Shown piece after piece: positions 46,707 to 59,700 of a stretch of 64,000 bases of DNA. This DNA is from Phallusia fumigata (Eukaryota; Chordata; Ascidiacea; Phlebobranchia; Ascidiidae). Numbering within the stretch: the stretch's first letter is position 1; the number at the start of each line of letters is the position of its first letter. The notes under the pieces are model-generated. The model was not told where the DNA came from and made no database searches. It worked only from the letters and a program-made list of their open reading frames with translations. Made by a program: the position numbers and the translations under genes. The stretch covers positions 84,849 to 148,848 of the forward strand of contig QXVZ01034699.1 of NCBI GenBank assembly GCA_008931825.1, read 5' to 3'.

Positions 46707-47115
46707 CGATTCAACCTGTCACGAATGCAAATACGATGACAGAAAAGTTTTAGCGCGCTAGCATAAGTTTTTTGTATTGCTTCCAACAACACGCGACGAT
46801 CTGTAAATCAATGTTCTCCCTACAATACGAATATTTAACATCTGTTTCTGCAAATTAGAACTTTAGCACATTCATGGACCCTTCAATTGGTAAATTCACA
46901 AACGAAAGTGNCGATTCAACCTGTCACGAATGCAAATACGATGACAGAAAAGTTTTAGCGCGTTAGCATAAGTTTTTTGTGTTGCTTCCAACAACACACG
47001 AAGATCTGTAAATCAATATTCTCCCTACAATACGAATATTTAACATCTGTTTCTGCAAATTAGAACTTTAGCACATACATGGACCCTTCAGTTGGTAAAT
47101 TCACAAACGAAAGTG
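46707..47115. repeat. 204-bp segment present twice around a single N
   Basis: 46707-46910 and 46912-47115 are each 204 bp, with several scattered substitutions ('gcgcgctag' against 'gcgcgttag', 'acgcgacga' against 'acacgaaga'). The level of divergence fits two alleles. N at 46911. Confidence 0.88.
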
Positions 47116-47408
47116 GTTTGGTAAACATATTACCCACGTGAAGGAACTGAATGCTCCTAATCAAATCCATGCGTTATGCAAAAAATTTAACTAGTGAGAG
47201 GTTCAATTTGCCATATTTCGTTGAGCAGAATAATTTGTTTCGATTCGGTTAAAACCAACTTTTTAAACAATAAACTGACGTTGATTTATATTTTATTCTT
47301 TATTGTTTAAGCAAGCATTCATGCACCACTATCTTGAAACAACACCAGCGTTCTAGAAAGTCAAACTAAAAGATCATTGTAAGTTACAATTCATGTTACT
47401 ATATGTTA

Positions 47409-48235
47409 CTACAATATAATGGAAATAACCGTGAGACGCCGTTGAAACTGATGTATTTTACGGATGTCACTTTTTACAACATCTTGATATTTCGGTAAAA
47501 TCCCCAATGGAATAACCAGGTCATTGCTGCAAAATTTGTACCAACGCAGCCACACAACACACTTCTTGGGACGATGTGGTGAAGAGTATCGACAGATGGT
47601 CTGCTCTGTTGTCTGATATGATACGATGGACACTTTCCGCTTTGGGTTTGAAGTCAATTAATCGGGAAGAACGGACTGGCGCGCCGGTGATCTTCGGATT
47701 AAAAAAAAAACTGTTGGTCTCACAACCAATAACCTCGTCGAAGTCATCTGGTTTAAAACAATGAGGTAGACGAAGTTTCCTTTCACGCCGAAGCCCTTCC
47801 CTGTGTACTGTTTCGCCTCCGATTTACATAGACCCTGAAGTAAGAGTTTGACACCAAGAATCGTACAGTGAACTTAACGCAGAAAGAATCCGTCGACAGT
47901 TCATTGGAAGATTGACCTTAAATCCAAATGTATCTTCATGTACATTGCAATGCACACCGAGCACACTTTTAGATCTTTCAGTTATTGGTGAGTCATTTGG
48001 CCAAATGAAATTGTCCACATGACAACAAATCGAAAGCTGTTTTGTCAATTAAGTTACCTCCGCTGAAGACGCAACCCATAACAGCCGCGAAAAGTCTTTC
48101 TTACAACCGAAAACGCTTGTGGACCGAAGGACAAACGCCCCAGTGTTTCGCAGCGCGATTTAATACTACACGCACCTTGTCTGACTTACAGGGACGAAGT
48201 ACGATGTGGTAAGTACCAGCAAATCCCGTTTATCT
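47409..48235 (-). pseudogene. Second BEL/Pao retrotransposon remnant (reverse transcriptase)
   Basis: Read on the minus strand from 48235 downward: a WYLPHR motif and then KSDKVRVVLNRAAKHWG, which correspond to the WYLPH and K-x-R-V-V-F-D-x-A-A blocks at the start of Pao-type RT. Further on are SVLGVHCNVHEDTFGFKV and RRILSALSSLYD near the RT end, and a later piece with KKCVVWLRWYK. Frames shift between pieces and the catalytic core is largely missing. It is clearly related to the copy at 6659-7763. Confidence 0.7.
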
Positions 48236-50604
48236 CTCCCCCGGCGTTTCTTTAGGTGCGTCAATCGTCTTTGAGCCAATGATTTGTTCTCCGGTTTTTA
48301 TCACATTATCCCTTTTATCCATCTACTGCGAAATTCCGTTTTTCAAAAAGTAAATTGAATATTGGAATGAATTGAACTAAACCAAGACCACCTTTGGCGC
48401 ACATTAAACGCTTGAAATACATGGTGTTAGTTAATTACATTTCGTTTTTAATAGAGTCAGGCTCATTATCCAAAAAACCGTTACTTCAAACAAATTGATA
48501 GGAGAAATAATGTGTTATATTGCGAGTTTAAGCAATATATCCATGGCGCATATAACGTGTTTCAAATTTCGAGAAATCTTTACGTATTTCGATGGTGGTG
48601 TCATTTGCGCAAAAGGAATATCCCGTTATTCTAGTATGAACATTTTTACTTGTTGGGCCACTGCGTATCATGTGAAAAAAACAAACAAACGGCGTTGTAT
48701 CGGCGCTGCTACGGTGGTAAACGCCATTCGCCTCACCACAAAGTACATACGAACTGCGCACATTTAGACGCCTTTGTGGACAAAAAATATCGGTTCAAAT
48801 TACCAGATAAAAACAGGAGTTCACAACAACAAAATACTCTGTATTAATGCATTTAGCCACAATAAAGTACATCAACTACACAAAAACTAAAACATTCAAA
48901 ATTAAAAACATCCACACAAACTGATACATTATCTCCGCTCTCCCACTCTCTATACGCTTTCGGACATTATGGCATTATAGCCAGGGACCGTGCAAGTTTA
49001 GCCAACCTTCAACATCTTTAAACAATCCAAAACAAACCAAATCGAATAATCATTAATACGAACCTACATACCCTTATGCAACAAATCTGTAGGCTTAATC
49101 ATTTTCGGATTTTACAACAAAGGAGATAAAAAGGTGAAAATTCCTAAATTCATGAACAAATTTTCGTATAATTTACTTCCCATGTTGGAACTTAACACAA
49201 AAATTAACAGCAATGCGTACCCACGATACAAGATCAAGACACGCTAAACATTGATTTATTTTGACAATATCTACCAATTTAGGACAAAAACGAATAAAAT
49301 ACCTTCGGTTTAAAACTGGGAAAAAATGTACAGCTTAACTTTCCAAAATGCATGAAGGAAAACTAACCACGCCGTACAAATCTTAGATGCGTAATTATAC
49401 CTATCTGTAACCTTAACAGTGCATTTTTGTATGTAACTTTGCCCGCAGAAGCTCAATGCGATACATTAAAAATTCTAGTCCAGCAGTTCTCAAAGTGCCC
49501 CCCTAGGGTCTTCAGTCTTTCTTAGTCGATGGTATGTCGCGTGATTATACTGATATATTTCGGGTGCATGATTTATGTGCAACGTTAACTGCGCGCTTTG
49601 TGTCACCACCGCGCAATGCTGCTTTGTGAATGCGATTGTGGCACACACAAAGTGTTGCTAGTGTAAAGGTAATTTAAATTAAATTTTAAAGGACCGCAAG
49701 TCATGGAAAAAATGCATAATTTCAAAAAGTTATGCGCGTCTGAACGATCTTGAATTTTGATTATGAATTTTATGTTATTACTTTACGATATTGCGTCGAC
49801 TCGTTTTGTTTAATTTCACAACCAATAATGTCACACAGCACGCTCAGGGACGTAAAACGATTATTATTTTTTGGTGGGAGACTTCTGCGACTAGTTTTGG
49901 TGTAGATGACGTCACATCAATTAGCCAAAAGTTATGACATTACAATACAGATATTTAACGTTACAAATAATGAGTCACCTTTCGACTCCGAGAGCCTTAA
50001 AACGTCGTCGATCCCTTAACTGTTGCAAATGATTTCAAAAAATACTAAAACGTTTTAATGTTACAAATGTTTGATTTTATACCCTTTTTTAAAACAATCA
50101 AATCAAAATGTCCCCGGCCTCCTCGGTATTTGCGCCAGTCACAGCATCTACTGTAGGTACACGTGGTGACAAAATTTACTTTTAGTTTACTGATATGTAA
50201 ACTTATGTGTGATGCCACGCATTTCCCTAAGCCAGAGCATTTAGACAAAAAGGATATTTTGACCTGCTCTTTGACGTTCAACATCCGTGTGACAGTCGCA
50301 AACAAGTCACTCTTGACGGTCATCTGCTGCCAAAACTTGAAAACTTTGTTTTTTAGAGGCACTTGAATCTGTAACAGACAAGCGCATGTGACTTAATGCG
50401 GTGGTACCAGCTGTGCACTATAGCATCAATTGCACTCATATATACAGTGAAGTACTGCAAAGTGAAAGGCTATTGAGCGTTTTAGGTATGAGTGAAAGTT
50501 TTAAGTGTCGTTTCAGCCGGATGCGGTTGAAAATAGATCCCGGATCCAGTCATCGTTTTGCACTTTAAGCAAAAGTTTCAACATCATTCCAGATTTCTGC
50601 AGGC
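48236..50604. other. Intergenic sequence upstream of the VWD gene
   Basis: No gene recognised. At 49484 'cagcagttctcaaagtg' resembles one end of an hAT element, but no matching right end was found. The remainder is AT-rich with short frames only. Confidence 0.4.
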
Positions 50605-50612
50605 TATATAAG
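50605..50612 (+). promoter_or_regulatory. TATA box candidate of the sushi/VWD gene
   Basis: TATATAAG lies 113 nt before the first codon at 50725. Transcription would be expected to begin near 50635, giving a leader of about 90 nt. The context is good but there is no independent evidence. Confidence 0.5.
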
Positions 50613-50724
50613 AAACCTAAAAATGCGGCATGTTGCAAATAGGCGCAAGAGCGCGCCAACGTAACCACGTTGAGTTGATTGAGAGACGAAACATAGCTTA
50701 TTGCTGAAAGACAACACGAACTAC

Positions 50725-53700
50725 ATGCCTTTCGGAGCCTTTTTGCTCTGTTTATTTGCCTTGACTGCTGCCCCCAACAGGTAAAAGCACATTTGTTTTT
50801 AAAAAAAATAAAAACACGAGTGTTTGTGAGATTTTACACGTGTTGAACGAATTTGTTTGTTAAATTTGTGTTTTTTATTTTCAGCATCAATGGCTTTGTA
50901 CCAGGTATGTTTTTTTTATTGTAATTTTGCAAAAACCTATCGCATTCGTGAGCTACGTAAGACATTGTCACAGATGTTTTCGATCTCGGTCGATGCAAAA
51001 ACCTGATCTGCCCTGCGTTTGGAGAAGTCGATTATGAAACTGTAGGCAACAAAATGTAAGTCTGTTTTAAATTATCAACTTTCCCTTTGAGAAGGGGCCT
51101 TTGAGAATTAGAGATAACAAGTAAAGAAAACAGTCGGGTTTCAAATATGTTTCAAGATCCGGCAAGATATTTTGAATCCTCCAAGCTAGCGCCATAGTTT
51201 TATTATCGTGAACAAAATTTGTGTAGTTGTTTTGTCACAATGCCGGTGCAAGTTTGTTTTATTCTTTTTGTCCTAAACTGTTGTGAATGGTAATGCGTTA
51301 AATTTATGAAGAGTATTATATGATACTGTAATTTTAAATAGTCAGCTATAATGCTCTAAAACTCAACAGATATCTGACGAATCTTTATCGCACACTTGGT
51401 TGTCGCAGGACTTTTGAGAAAAAATTTCGGAAGTTGTAAAATTGTTTTGATTGAATTTTTTTAATAAATAAATTTTATCAACAACCTTTAAACCGAATTA
51501 GGTCATATCGGTCGGTTCAACAGTTTTTGTAAAATTTGGTTAATCTTTCCGCGTGTATAAAGTAGGCAAATTTTTTTTCAAGATTGGTAAATGTAGGTAT
51601 CAAATATATGCTTGACACAATTTTGTTTTCTTGCTTACAGAGGCATATAGGCTACGCTAAAATTGTTTTATCAGGATATGCACAGTTTCATGCCAATCTG
51701 GCTACAAATTCGAGGGTATGGATCCTGGAGAAACCATAACATCACTTTGTCAAACGGACGAAGGAGACTGGTCTGTAACGGAGTTTCCTTCATGTGTCGG
51801 TTCGTACCCTCTCAAAACAATTACATTACTCACAAAAATTTTGGTTTAATTCATTGCCTTCTTTTTTTAGAGGCCAAGTGTGAAGCTATGAGGCCGGAGA
51901 ACTCCATCGGAAATCCTGATTGCACAGTCGCAGGAAGTCTCCGGATTTGCGATATTTCCTGTGCGGAAGGGTTCCGAGCAAGCCACACTCATCTTTACGC
52001 GTGTAACCTAGATACTGGCGAGTGGTCACCTGCGTTTAAGGAAAATAATCGTTTTCCAGCTTGCATTAAGGGTTCAAAAAAGTAAGATTTTGTATCATTG
52101 TTTCTTGGTGCAGTCTAGTGCAAAATTTTTTTTACAGATGCAAGGCGCTTAGTCCCCCAGTAAATGGATTTGTAGCTTGTAATGTGACGAAGGAGGAGCA
52201 GAGATGCTATCCTACCTGTCCTAAAGGTTTGAGTAGCGTCGTTTAATGTTTCTGTTAGAAAACTTACTAGAACGTTTTTTGACAAACTTAAAAACTTTTT
52301 GTATTCGAATGAATTTCATGTGGCTGTTATTTTCGTACAAAACCAATCTAAGTTGCGATTTTTGTTGGTCACCTTCCTGAAGGTGACTCATATTGTTTTT
52401 CCTCTGATTGTTTTCTCTTTTTTTTGCCCTCCATACACTTTCCATGAAATGTTGGGTGGATTTGGATGAAACATTCACAGCTGATCTATTTCGTTTAATA
52501 CCATAGCCCGCTAGCCAAAATAAGTAGCAAGATTTTATGTTGAGCGTTTGTGGTGCATCACTTGTTTTGTTCGATACCATAATCCCAGCATTTACCCACC
52601 CCGCTAGGCCTGTAAACGAGTCAAATTATTGGGCAATGTCTGAATTAGAAAAACTTGGACAGTTTGTAGCAGGGAACTCTTTTTTGACCGAGTCTGAGTC
52701 GAAGTCAAAATCCGACGCAAAATTGTATTCAAACTCTTCAAACACAAGCGCTAACTGTTTGATTCTTGCTGGCTGCTGTGTTAAACTGATGGGGTTCTTA
52801 AAATACACATTATTAATTAGAATGTTTTTTAACGGCTCGTGGTACATTTAAAAGCTGTTTAAAAAAATCAGTTTGTTTTGTAACTATCATTTTTGCTATA
52901 TATATTTGATGTATATAGTAAAGCTAAACGCACTAACAAGATATCAAATCTGACGAGGGCTAATACAACTACCTACTAAACTATAAGACCCTTTGATTGA
53001 CCCTAATTTAAATCGCGTTTTTGCAAATGCTAAAGAGTATTCGGACATATCATTTTCTGCTTATCACCTAGGTCTTAATAAAGTCAACAACGAAAATCAA
53101 TCGACCAAAACCCATAAAAATTTGTGACAAGTTTTGCTTTGTTGCGTCATAAAATCTAAATGAGACAATTTCAGGTTGTTTTGCACATGTTTGAAAAACT
53201 GGCAGTTGGGTCTTATGATATGATGCCAATTTGTGACCTTGTGACTTCTTGATCCCAATAACTTATTAAAAGGCAATGTCGCGTTTTGTACCAGATTTAC
53301 CATTAATGTGAGGGTTTTGAACAGATGGAAATACGACATGTGTACTGACCCATGACCAAATTTTGCCTTTTTTGCTGCAAAGTAATTTTGCAGTTTTGTT
53401 GAATATCATTGAAAAATGAAATTGATTCCATGAAACTGGTTCGCTGCGTAACGAATATTACGCAATAAGCTGTGAAGTAACTGTTATGTGCTGCAGACAG
53501 CAGACTGAAATCTCGGTTACCTGTGTTGTGACTGATCAGATTGTGAAAACTGCTGGTGTAATAAAGTTTTTAACTATCAGGGTTCGAGTTTTCCGTCAAT
53601 ATACCATCAACTGGCTATTATCGCTGTGATGAAGATGGAAAGTGGTTGCCCGGAAAAGAAGCTCCAGCGTGTGTGGAAAAAGCAGACGCTGTATGTAATC

Positions 53701-56700
53701 TGAATAAAATAGGCAACCTTATTGCAATGCACTTTCGGCTTTATGCGTTTTAAAATTCAATGCAGGTCAACCCACTTGGCGTTGGACATTTTACTGGGAT
53801 ATACACAAACGTTAAAGCGCCAGCTGATCAGACCGGAACCTGTTTTACATGGGGCCAACATCATTACCGCACCTTTGACGGCACAATTTATAGATTCCGC
53901 GGATCATGTACATACGTGCTTGCGAAAGATATTGTTGATGATACTTTTGCAGTACATGTGGTTAACGACGGGGACTGTGATGGCTCTGAAACCGGCTGTA
54001 AAAGGTGCGACTGGCATATAAATGAACGGACTACAATATTTGAACACTGTTAAACCGTTTGATCAGAAATTTGAAAATGCTCGAATAGAGTGTGAAAGGT
54101 TTATTGAAAGCCGCCATTTTGTATTTCTTTCTACTGGTGTTGGTATCCATTGGCCACACAACGGCAAAACGGACATAAATAAGTCCAAGTTTGACTTGGC
54201 GTTGCGCGGTCATTACTGTTAAAACGACTGAAAATACTATTTTTTTGCTTTGGGTTATTAACACTGGTATTAACAGTGCAGCATATCTCCATTTTAGGAA
54301 TGTACTGATCGTTTACGGTGAAGACATACTGCGTCTGGAACCTGACCCAGTAACCGGTGAACCTTCTGCCTTTGGTGGCCAAACCAAGCTTTCTCTGCCA
54401 GAGTACATTTATGGACTCTCGGTGGAACGCATCGCAGGGTACATTGTGGTCAAGGTAAGGAAAGTTGTATGTCTTTTTTTAACGTTTTATAAATTTGTTT
54501 TTGTATGACAAGAGCTCTTGAAGTAGTGGCGTAGGGTCGCCGTTTGTAAAAATATTCATTTCATTTCAAAACAGCCCTCTTAGGCCAAATGGTGTCGCCG
54601 TTTGTAAAAATATACAAAGTTTAGCTATATCAGAACGGGAATGCTATTCCGATTTAGCACTGAACCGTGGCAAAGAGATGGAGCGAACCATTAGCAAAGA
54701 CAGGGCGTTAGGAGTTTTGTTTCAATAAACGCATTATTGCACTCTGCGCCGTACGAATGTTTCGTTTTCACGGTAAATGAACTTGTTGGTCTTTTCTTAC
54801 AAACATGTTTTTACTGCCAGAAGACATAGTAAATGGTTGAAAGTGGAAAACCCGCTGCAGAAAAACGCAACCCGCCACGTTGGCAATATTGGCTCCTAAC
54901 ACCCTATCGATGTTAATGGTTTGCCCCATGTCTTAGTTCGTCACGGTTCAATGCTAAATCTCAATGCTAAATTTTGATGACAAGTTTACGTCGAAGACAT
55001 ACTTTACTTAACATTTGTTTGCAGGACAATACCAATACATTATACGTGAAATGGGATGGAAAGGAGCAGATTTGGGTTCATGTTGACGAACAATTATTTG
55101 GAAAAACAGCTGGTCTTTGTGGGACATTTAACAGGTCTTTTGTCTGACCGGTTTATTTGGAGTTTTTGACATCTTATAAGCGTTTTTTTTACAGGGATTG
55201 CTCGGACGACCTTACAGTCATTGAGGCCGACGAACCTAGAGTGGTGAAAGACATTGCATTGTTTGCAAATAGTTGGAAAGCTCTTTCAACTTGCTCTGAA
55301 GCCGGAAGTCAACCATTCTGCGCCTGGGGCGATGGTGTGTCATTCGAACAACGGTTGTTAACAGGTAAAAGCATTCCGCGCCCTGCCTTTTACGTATTTA
55401 TATTCTTGCAATTCCTGTCATTAAATGTAGCAATCCGAATGTACAAATGAAATACACATTCCTTCATTTCGAAAATTGTAATTCCTGGAAACCAGAAACA
55501 CCGGATCGTCTGCTCCCCATTTTGTGTTTTTTAAATTTTAGCGCGCTTTAAACGTATATTGTGCAGGCAAGGCTTTGGAGATGTGTGGACTAATCATGGA
55601 ATCAAAATGCCGCGAGGTTGTAGATCCATTGGCGTACTTTGAGTCTTGCAAAGAAGATGTGTGCTTCTACAGCGCGCATCCAAACTCAGTATGTACCTCG
55701 ATGGCAGCTTATTTCCGGGAATGCTCTCGTCGTGGTGTGCACGTTGAGTGGCGAAATGATGGCCTTTGCATGGAGATGTGTCCCTTAGGTAAATACAAAC
55801 TTTAGGTACCTGAGAATGTTTTCGGTTCGCAATATCTAAATCTCTAACAGCCGCCGTATGTACCAACGATACAAGAGTCAAAATTTAAGTTTATCTCGAA
55901 ATTTTAAAGAACCTTATTCAATAATAGGAAAATGACGATGCCGATTTAAGCGAAATATATTTTCCTTATGTTTAAAAGCGACTCATTCGGTCAGCATTGG
56001 AGACTGTCCTCAAGTTTCGAGATAAACTATAAGTACTTTGACTCGCAACTTAATCAAATGTGGTAACTGTGAACTAAACAAGAAAGATATGTATGAATAT
56101 AAAACTGGCTTAATATGGACATTATACTCTTTCACAATGACAAACGCAACTTTGCGTGTATAAATGGATAATGATTAACATCACAACAGCATGCCATCCT
56201 TGGGTAGGTTTTGAAATTTTTATGTGTTATTAAAACAAGGTATGGTATTCGATCACTGCGGAACATCTTGCCCTAAGACGTGCTCCGGCCGTGAATATAA
56301 CTGTGAAGACCGACATTGTATTGATGGATGCCATTGTCCAGAAAACATGTACCTCCAGGATGGCGAATGTGTGAGAAAAACGGAGTGTCCCTGCAAATTC
56401 GGAAAAAGCGTATGTCGGCTTTCATTTTTGGAGTTAGAAGCATATTTATTGGTAAAAATATGTTAAATGCAGACCTATAAACCGAAAAGTAAGATAAGGC
56501 GGGACTGCAACCAATGTGTCTGTGCTCGTGGCAAGTGTGTTTGTACCAAAAATCGATGTGACGGGATATGTCGTACATATGGAGACAGGTAACTCGTAAG
56601 TATAACTCTGATAATAAATAAATCAATAACTATGGACATGCAGACATTACGAAACATTTGATGGAGCTGAATACAACATGCGGGCTGACCAAGACTGCTC

Positions 56701-59700
56701 ATACATTCTTGCGCGATCGAGTGGGGTTCAAGACATCTTTTTTGAGATCGTTATTGAAAACGAAAGATGTGTGTAAGTACAAGACGAAAATTCAAAACTT
56801 TTTATTATTCACACCACTGCACAGTCTTACTATATTTTTTTACAGCAAGACATCGGCCAGTGGTATACAGGAATGGCAGCAGTGCACCAGGAACCTTGCT
56901 GTTACTGTAAATGGTGTGACTGTTAAGCTATTGTCTGGTGGTGTCGTGCTACACAAAGACAAAGGTGTGAAACTACCATACGTTGCTGACTCGTTTGCTG
57001 TGGAGGATGTGACATCGGAGTATCAAAAGGTAACTTTCAAAGATTAAGGAAAAACGGTGCTTGGAGCGGTGGAAAGTGACTCAACTTACCTTTTGGAAAA
57101 CCTAATTTAAGTTTTGAAATCTGATATTAGTATGTGCCAGTCGAAAATAACGATACTCCGCAAACGTTTCTGAAACTTAATCTTTCATAGCTAATACGCT
57201 TTGTAACTGTTAGATTTTATTAAATTTGTAATTGTTAAAGGTTACAATTTGGAATGGAATGACAGTTCTGTGGGACAAACGTAGTCATTGCCAAATCAGA
57301 GCAAAAAGCAACATGTGCGGTTTGATTGCTGGACTTTGCGGAAACTTCAATTCAATTCAGGACGACGATAAGTGGGCACCCGATGGAATTACTCACGAAG
57401 ACATTTATGAATTTTCGAGTTTATGGCAGGTACGTTAAGAAGAGCTGTATGGCATTCAAACTATAGATACAAAATAAGTATTTATTGCAAAATGTTCAGA
57501 CGTCTGTGTGTCCTGGTGCACCTCGTTGGGACCCGATGAGAGTACATCCGTGCAAAGTTAACAGCATCAACAAACCGTACGCACGTGAAATGTGCGGAAA
57601 ATTAAGAAGTCCTCCTTTTCTGCAATGTCACGACATCGTAGAATACCAAGTAATATTTTATACAATAAAAGAAACTTGGACTAAGGTGTAGCGACTTTAA
57701 CCATCGATGTTGTTTTAAGCCATATTACGAAGCTTGCATGTATGATTTTTGCAATTCGCCGACAAGAGGAATGGCGTGCAGTGTATTTTCTACCTACACA
57801 TTGTCCTGCAGTAAACAAGGGGTGGTGTTTGACTGGAGATCCGACACTGGATGCGAAGTAAGAAACATGTTACTTTGATCAACACAAACTTACAAATTTA
57901 AAATTTCGTTGGACTAACACCTGATACGTTTCTTTTGGTTACTTATTTCCATTGCCGTACAAAACGCGTTGTTGGAGTAATCTAGAGCACCTAAAGCGTG
58001 TCGTGCATTAAATTAATTTATATGTTTAGATATGTATCTATGCATGTTAGTGTAATGTCAGTTTTGTAAATAGTTGCTGATAAGTACAGCATCGGAGCGA
58101 AAGATTAATAGTTTTTTTAAGATAATCTCCAAGTGCTTGATTTTATTAAAAAACAAACATAACTAAACAGATTTCTTTAATATGAAGGAATTCTGCACCG
58201 CTGGAATGTTGTGGACGGAGTGTGCAAAATCGTGCGAGGCTTCATGTGGTGCAATTCATGAAGAAATCCCATGTAGCGAGGAATGCATACCCGGGTGTAC
58301 TTGTCCTGAAGGCCAAGTACTTAGTTACGAAGGTGTTTGTACAGTTGTAGAGGAGTGTCCCTGCTTCTTTGACGGCCAAAAATACTTGCCATCAGAATCT
58401 CACATGCAGGTCAGGAACATCAACCTTACGCGATTTTGGCAGTAAATAAACTTTAACATCTATTGACAGGACTGTAATGTATGTGAATGTCACAAAGGAA
58501 AATGGGAATGCACCGACAACTACTGTCCGGTTTCTGAAGACTGCTCTGACACCGAGGTATGCTATTTGGTTTTGAGCATAAAGAAATGATCACTGGAATT
58601 ATGTGTATTGTTTTAGGAATTTGTAACTTGTAAATGGAAGGAACAGGTTACTTGCTTCAGCATGCATCTCCCCCTGGATGAACCAGTGAAACCCGAGCAT
58701 TGCATCTCTGGATGTCAATGTCTTGAAGGTCGGAATTAGTTTTTATGATCGAAATCGGTTATTTACTTTCGAGTTCGGTTTTTCAGAAACTGTCCTTTTT
58801 AAATGCAGGAATGGTGCTTGATGAAACTACAGGGCAATGTGTAAGAAAAGAACAATGTCCTTGTATATACGGCGGAAGAAGTTACAGGGAAGGAGAAGAA
58901 ATGCGCAAGGACTGCAACACATGTCATTGCACGGGGGGTGTTTGGACCTGTACAGAAAATGTTTGTCAGGGTGAATGCCGAGCATACGGCGCGATGCATA
59001 TTACAACGTTTGATGGGCACTATTACAAGTTTGGTCAGGTGGTTTTACTCAAGAAGGAGAGTAGTTACGTCATCCTATTTTTTACACCGATTTTTTGTAG
59101 GATTGCGAATACATTTTGGCCAAAAACACAGAGGAAAATGAACATAATTTTAGAATTTCTGTCACAAATGTGCCATGTGGATCATATGGTACCGTGTGCA
59201 GGTTCGTATTCGAGCAAACGATGAAAAGAAGGTTTGTTTTGCGTCACACTTGCTTTCTCGTTGCAGTAAATCAATAACGATGATTGTCAACATGGGAACA
59301 GAGGACGAGGAGGTTTTGACATTAGTTCGTGGAAAGCACGTGGAAACATCGAGAAACTCTGCCTTTACAGCTAGATTTGCTGGCCTTTTTGTGTTTATAG
59401 ATACAAACATAGGTGTCACATTGCAGTGGGACAAGGGAACATACTTGGCACTGAAAGTCACAGGGGAACATTCAGGAAAAGTGGAGGGACTTTGTGGCAA
59501 TTATGATCAAAACTCTAAAAATGATTTTAAAACCAGTGGTACGTACATCTGACGAAAGCCAGTTACCCAAAATATTATATTGTATGATTTGTGCGTGTAT
59601 TGCCCAGGTGGACTGGAAGTCGGCGACCCACTTGTCATGGCGGAATCGTGGCAGGTAGGAATGTGTAAAGATCCTGTCAGCGTCGAAGATGTCGATGGAT

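Noticed and set aside
49484-49500. Possible hAT terminus ('cagcagttctcaaagtg')
   Set aside because: No matching inverted end or 8-bp duplication was found within the next kilobases.
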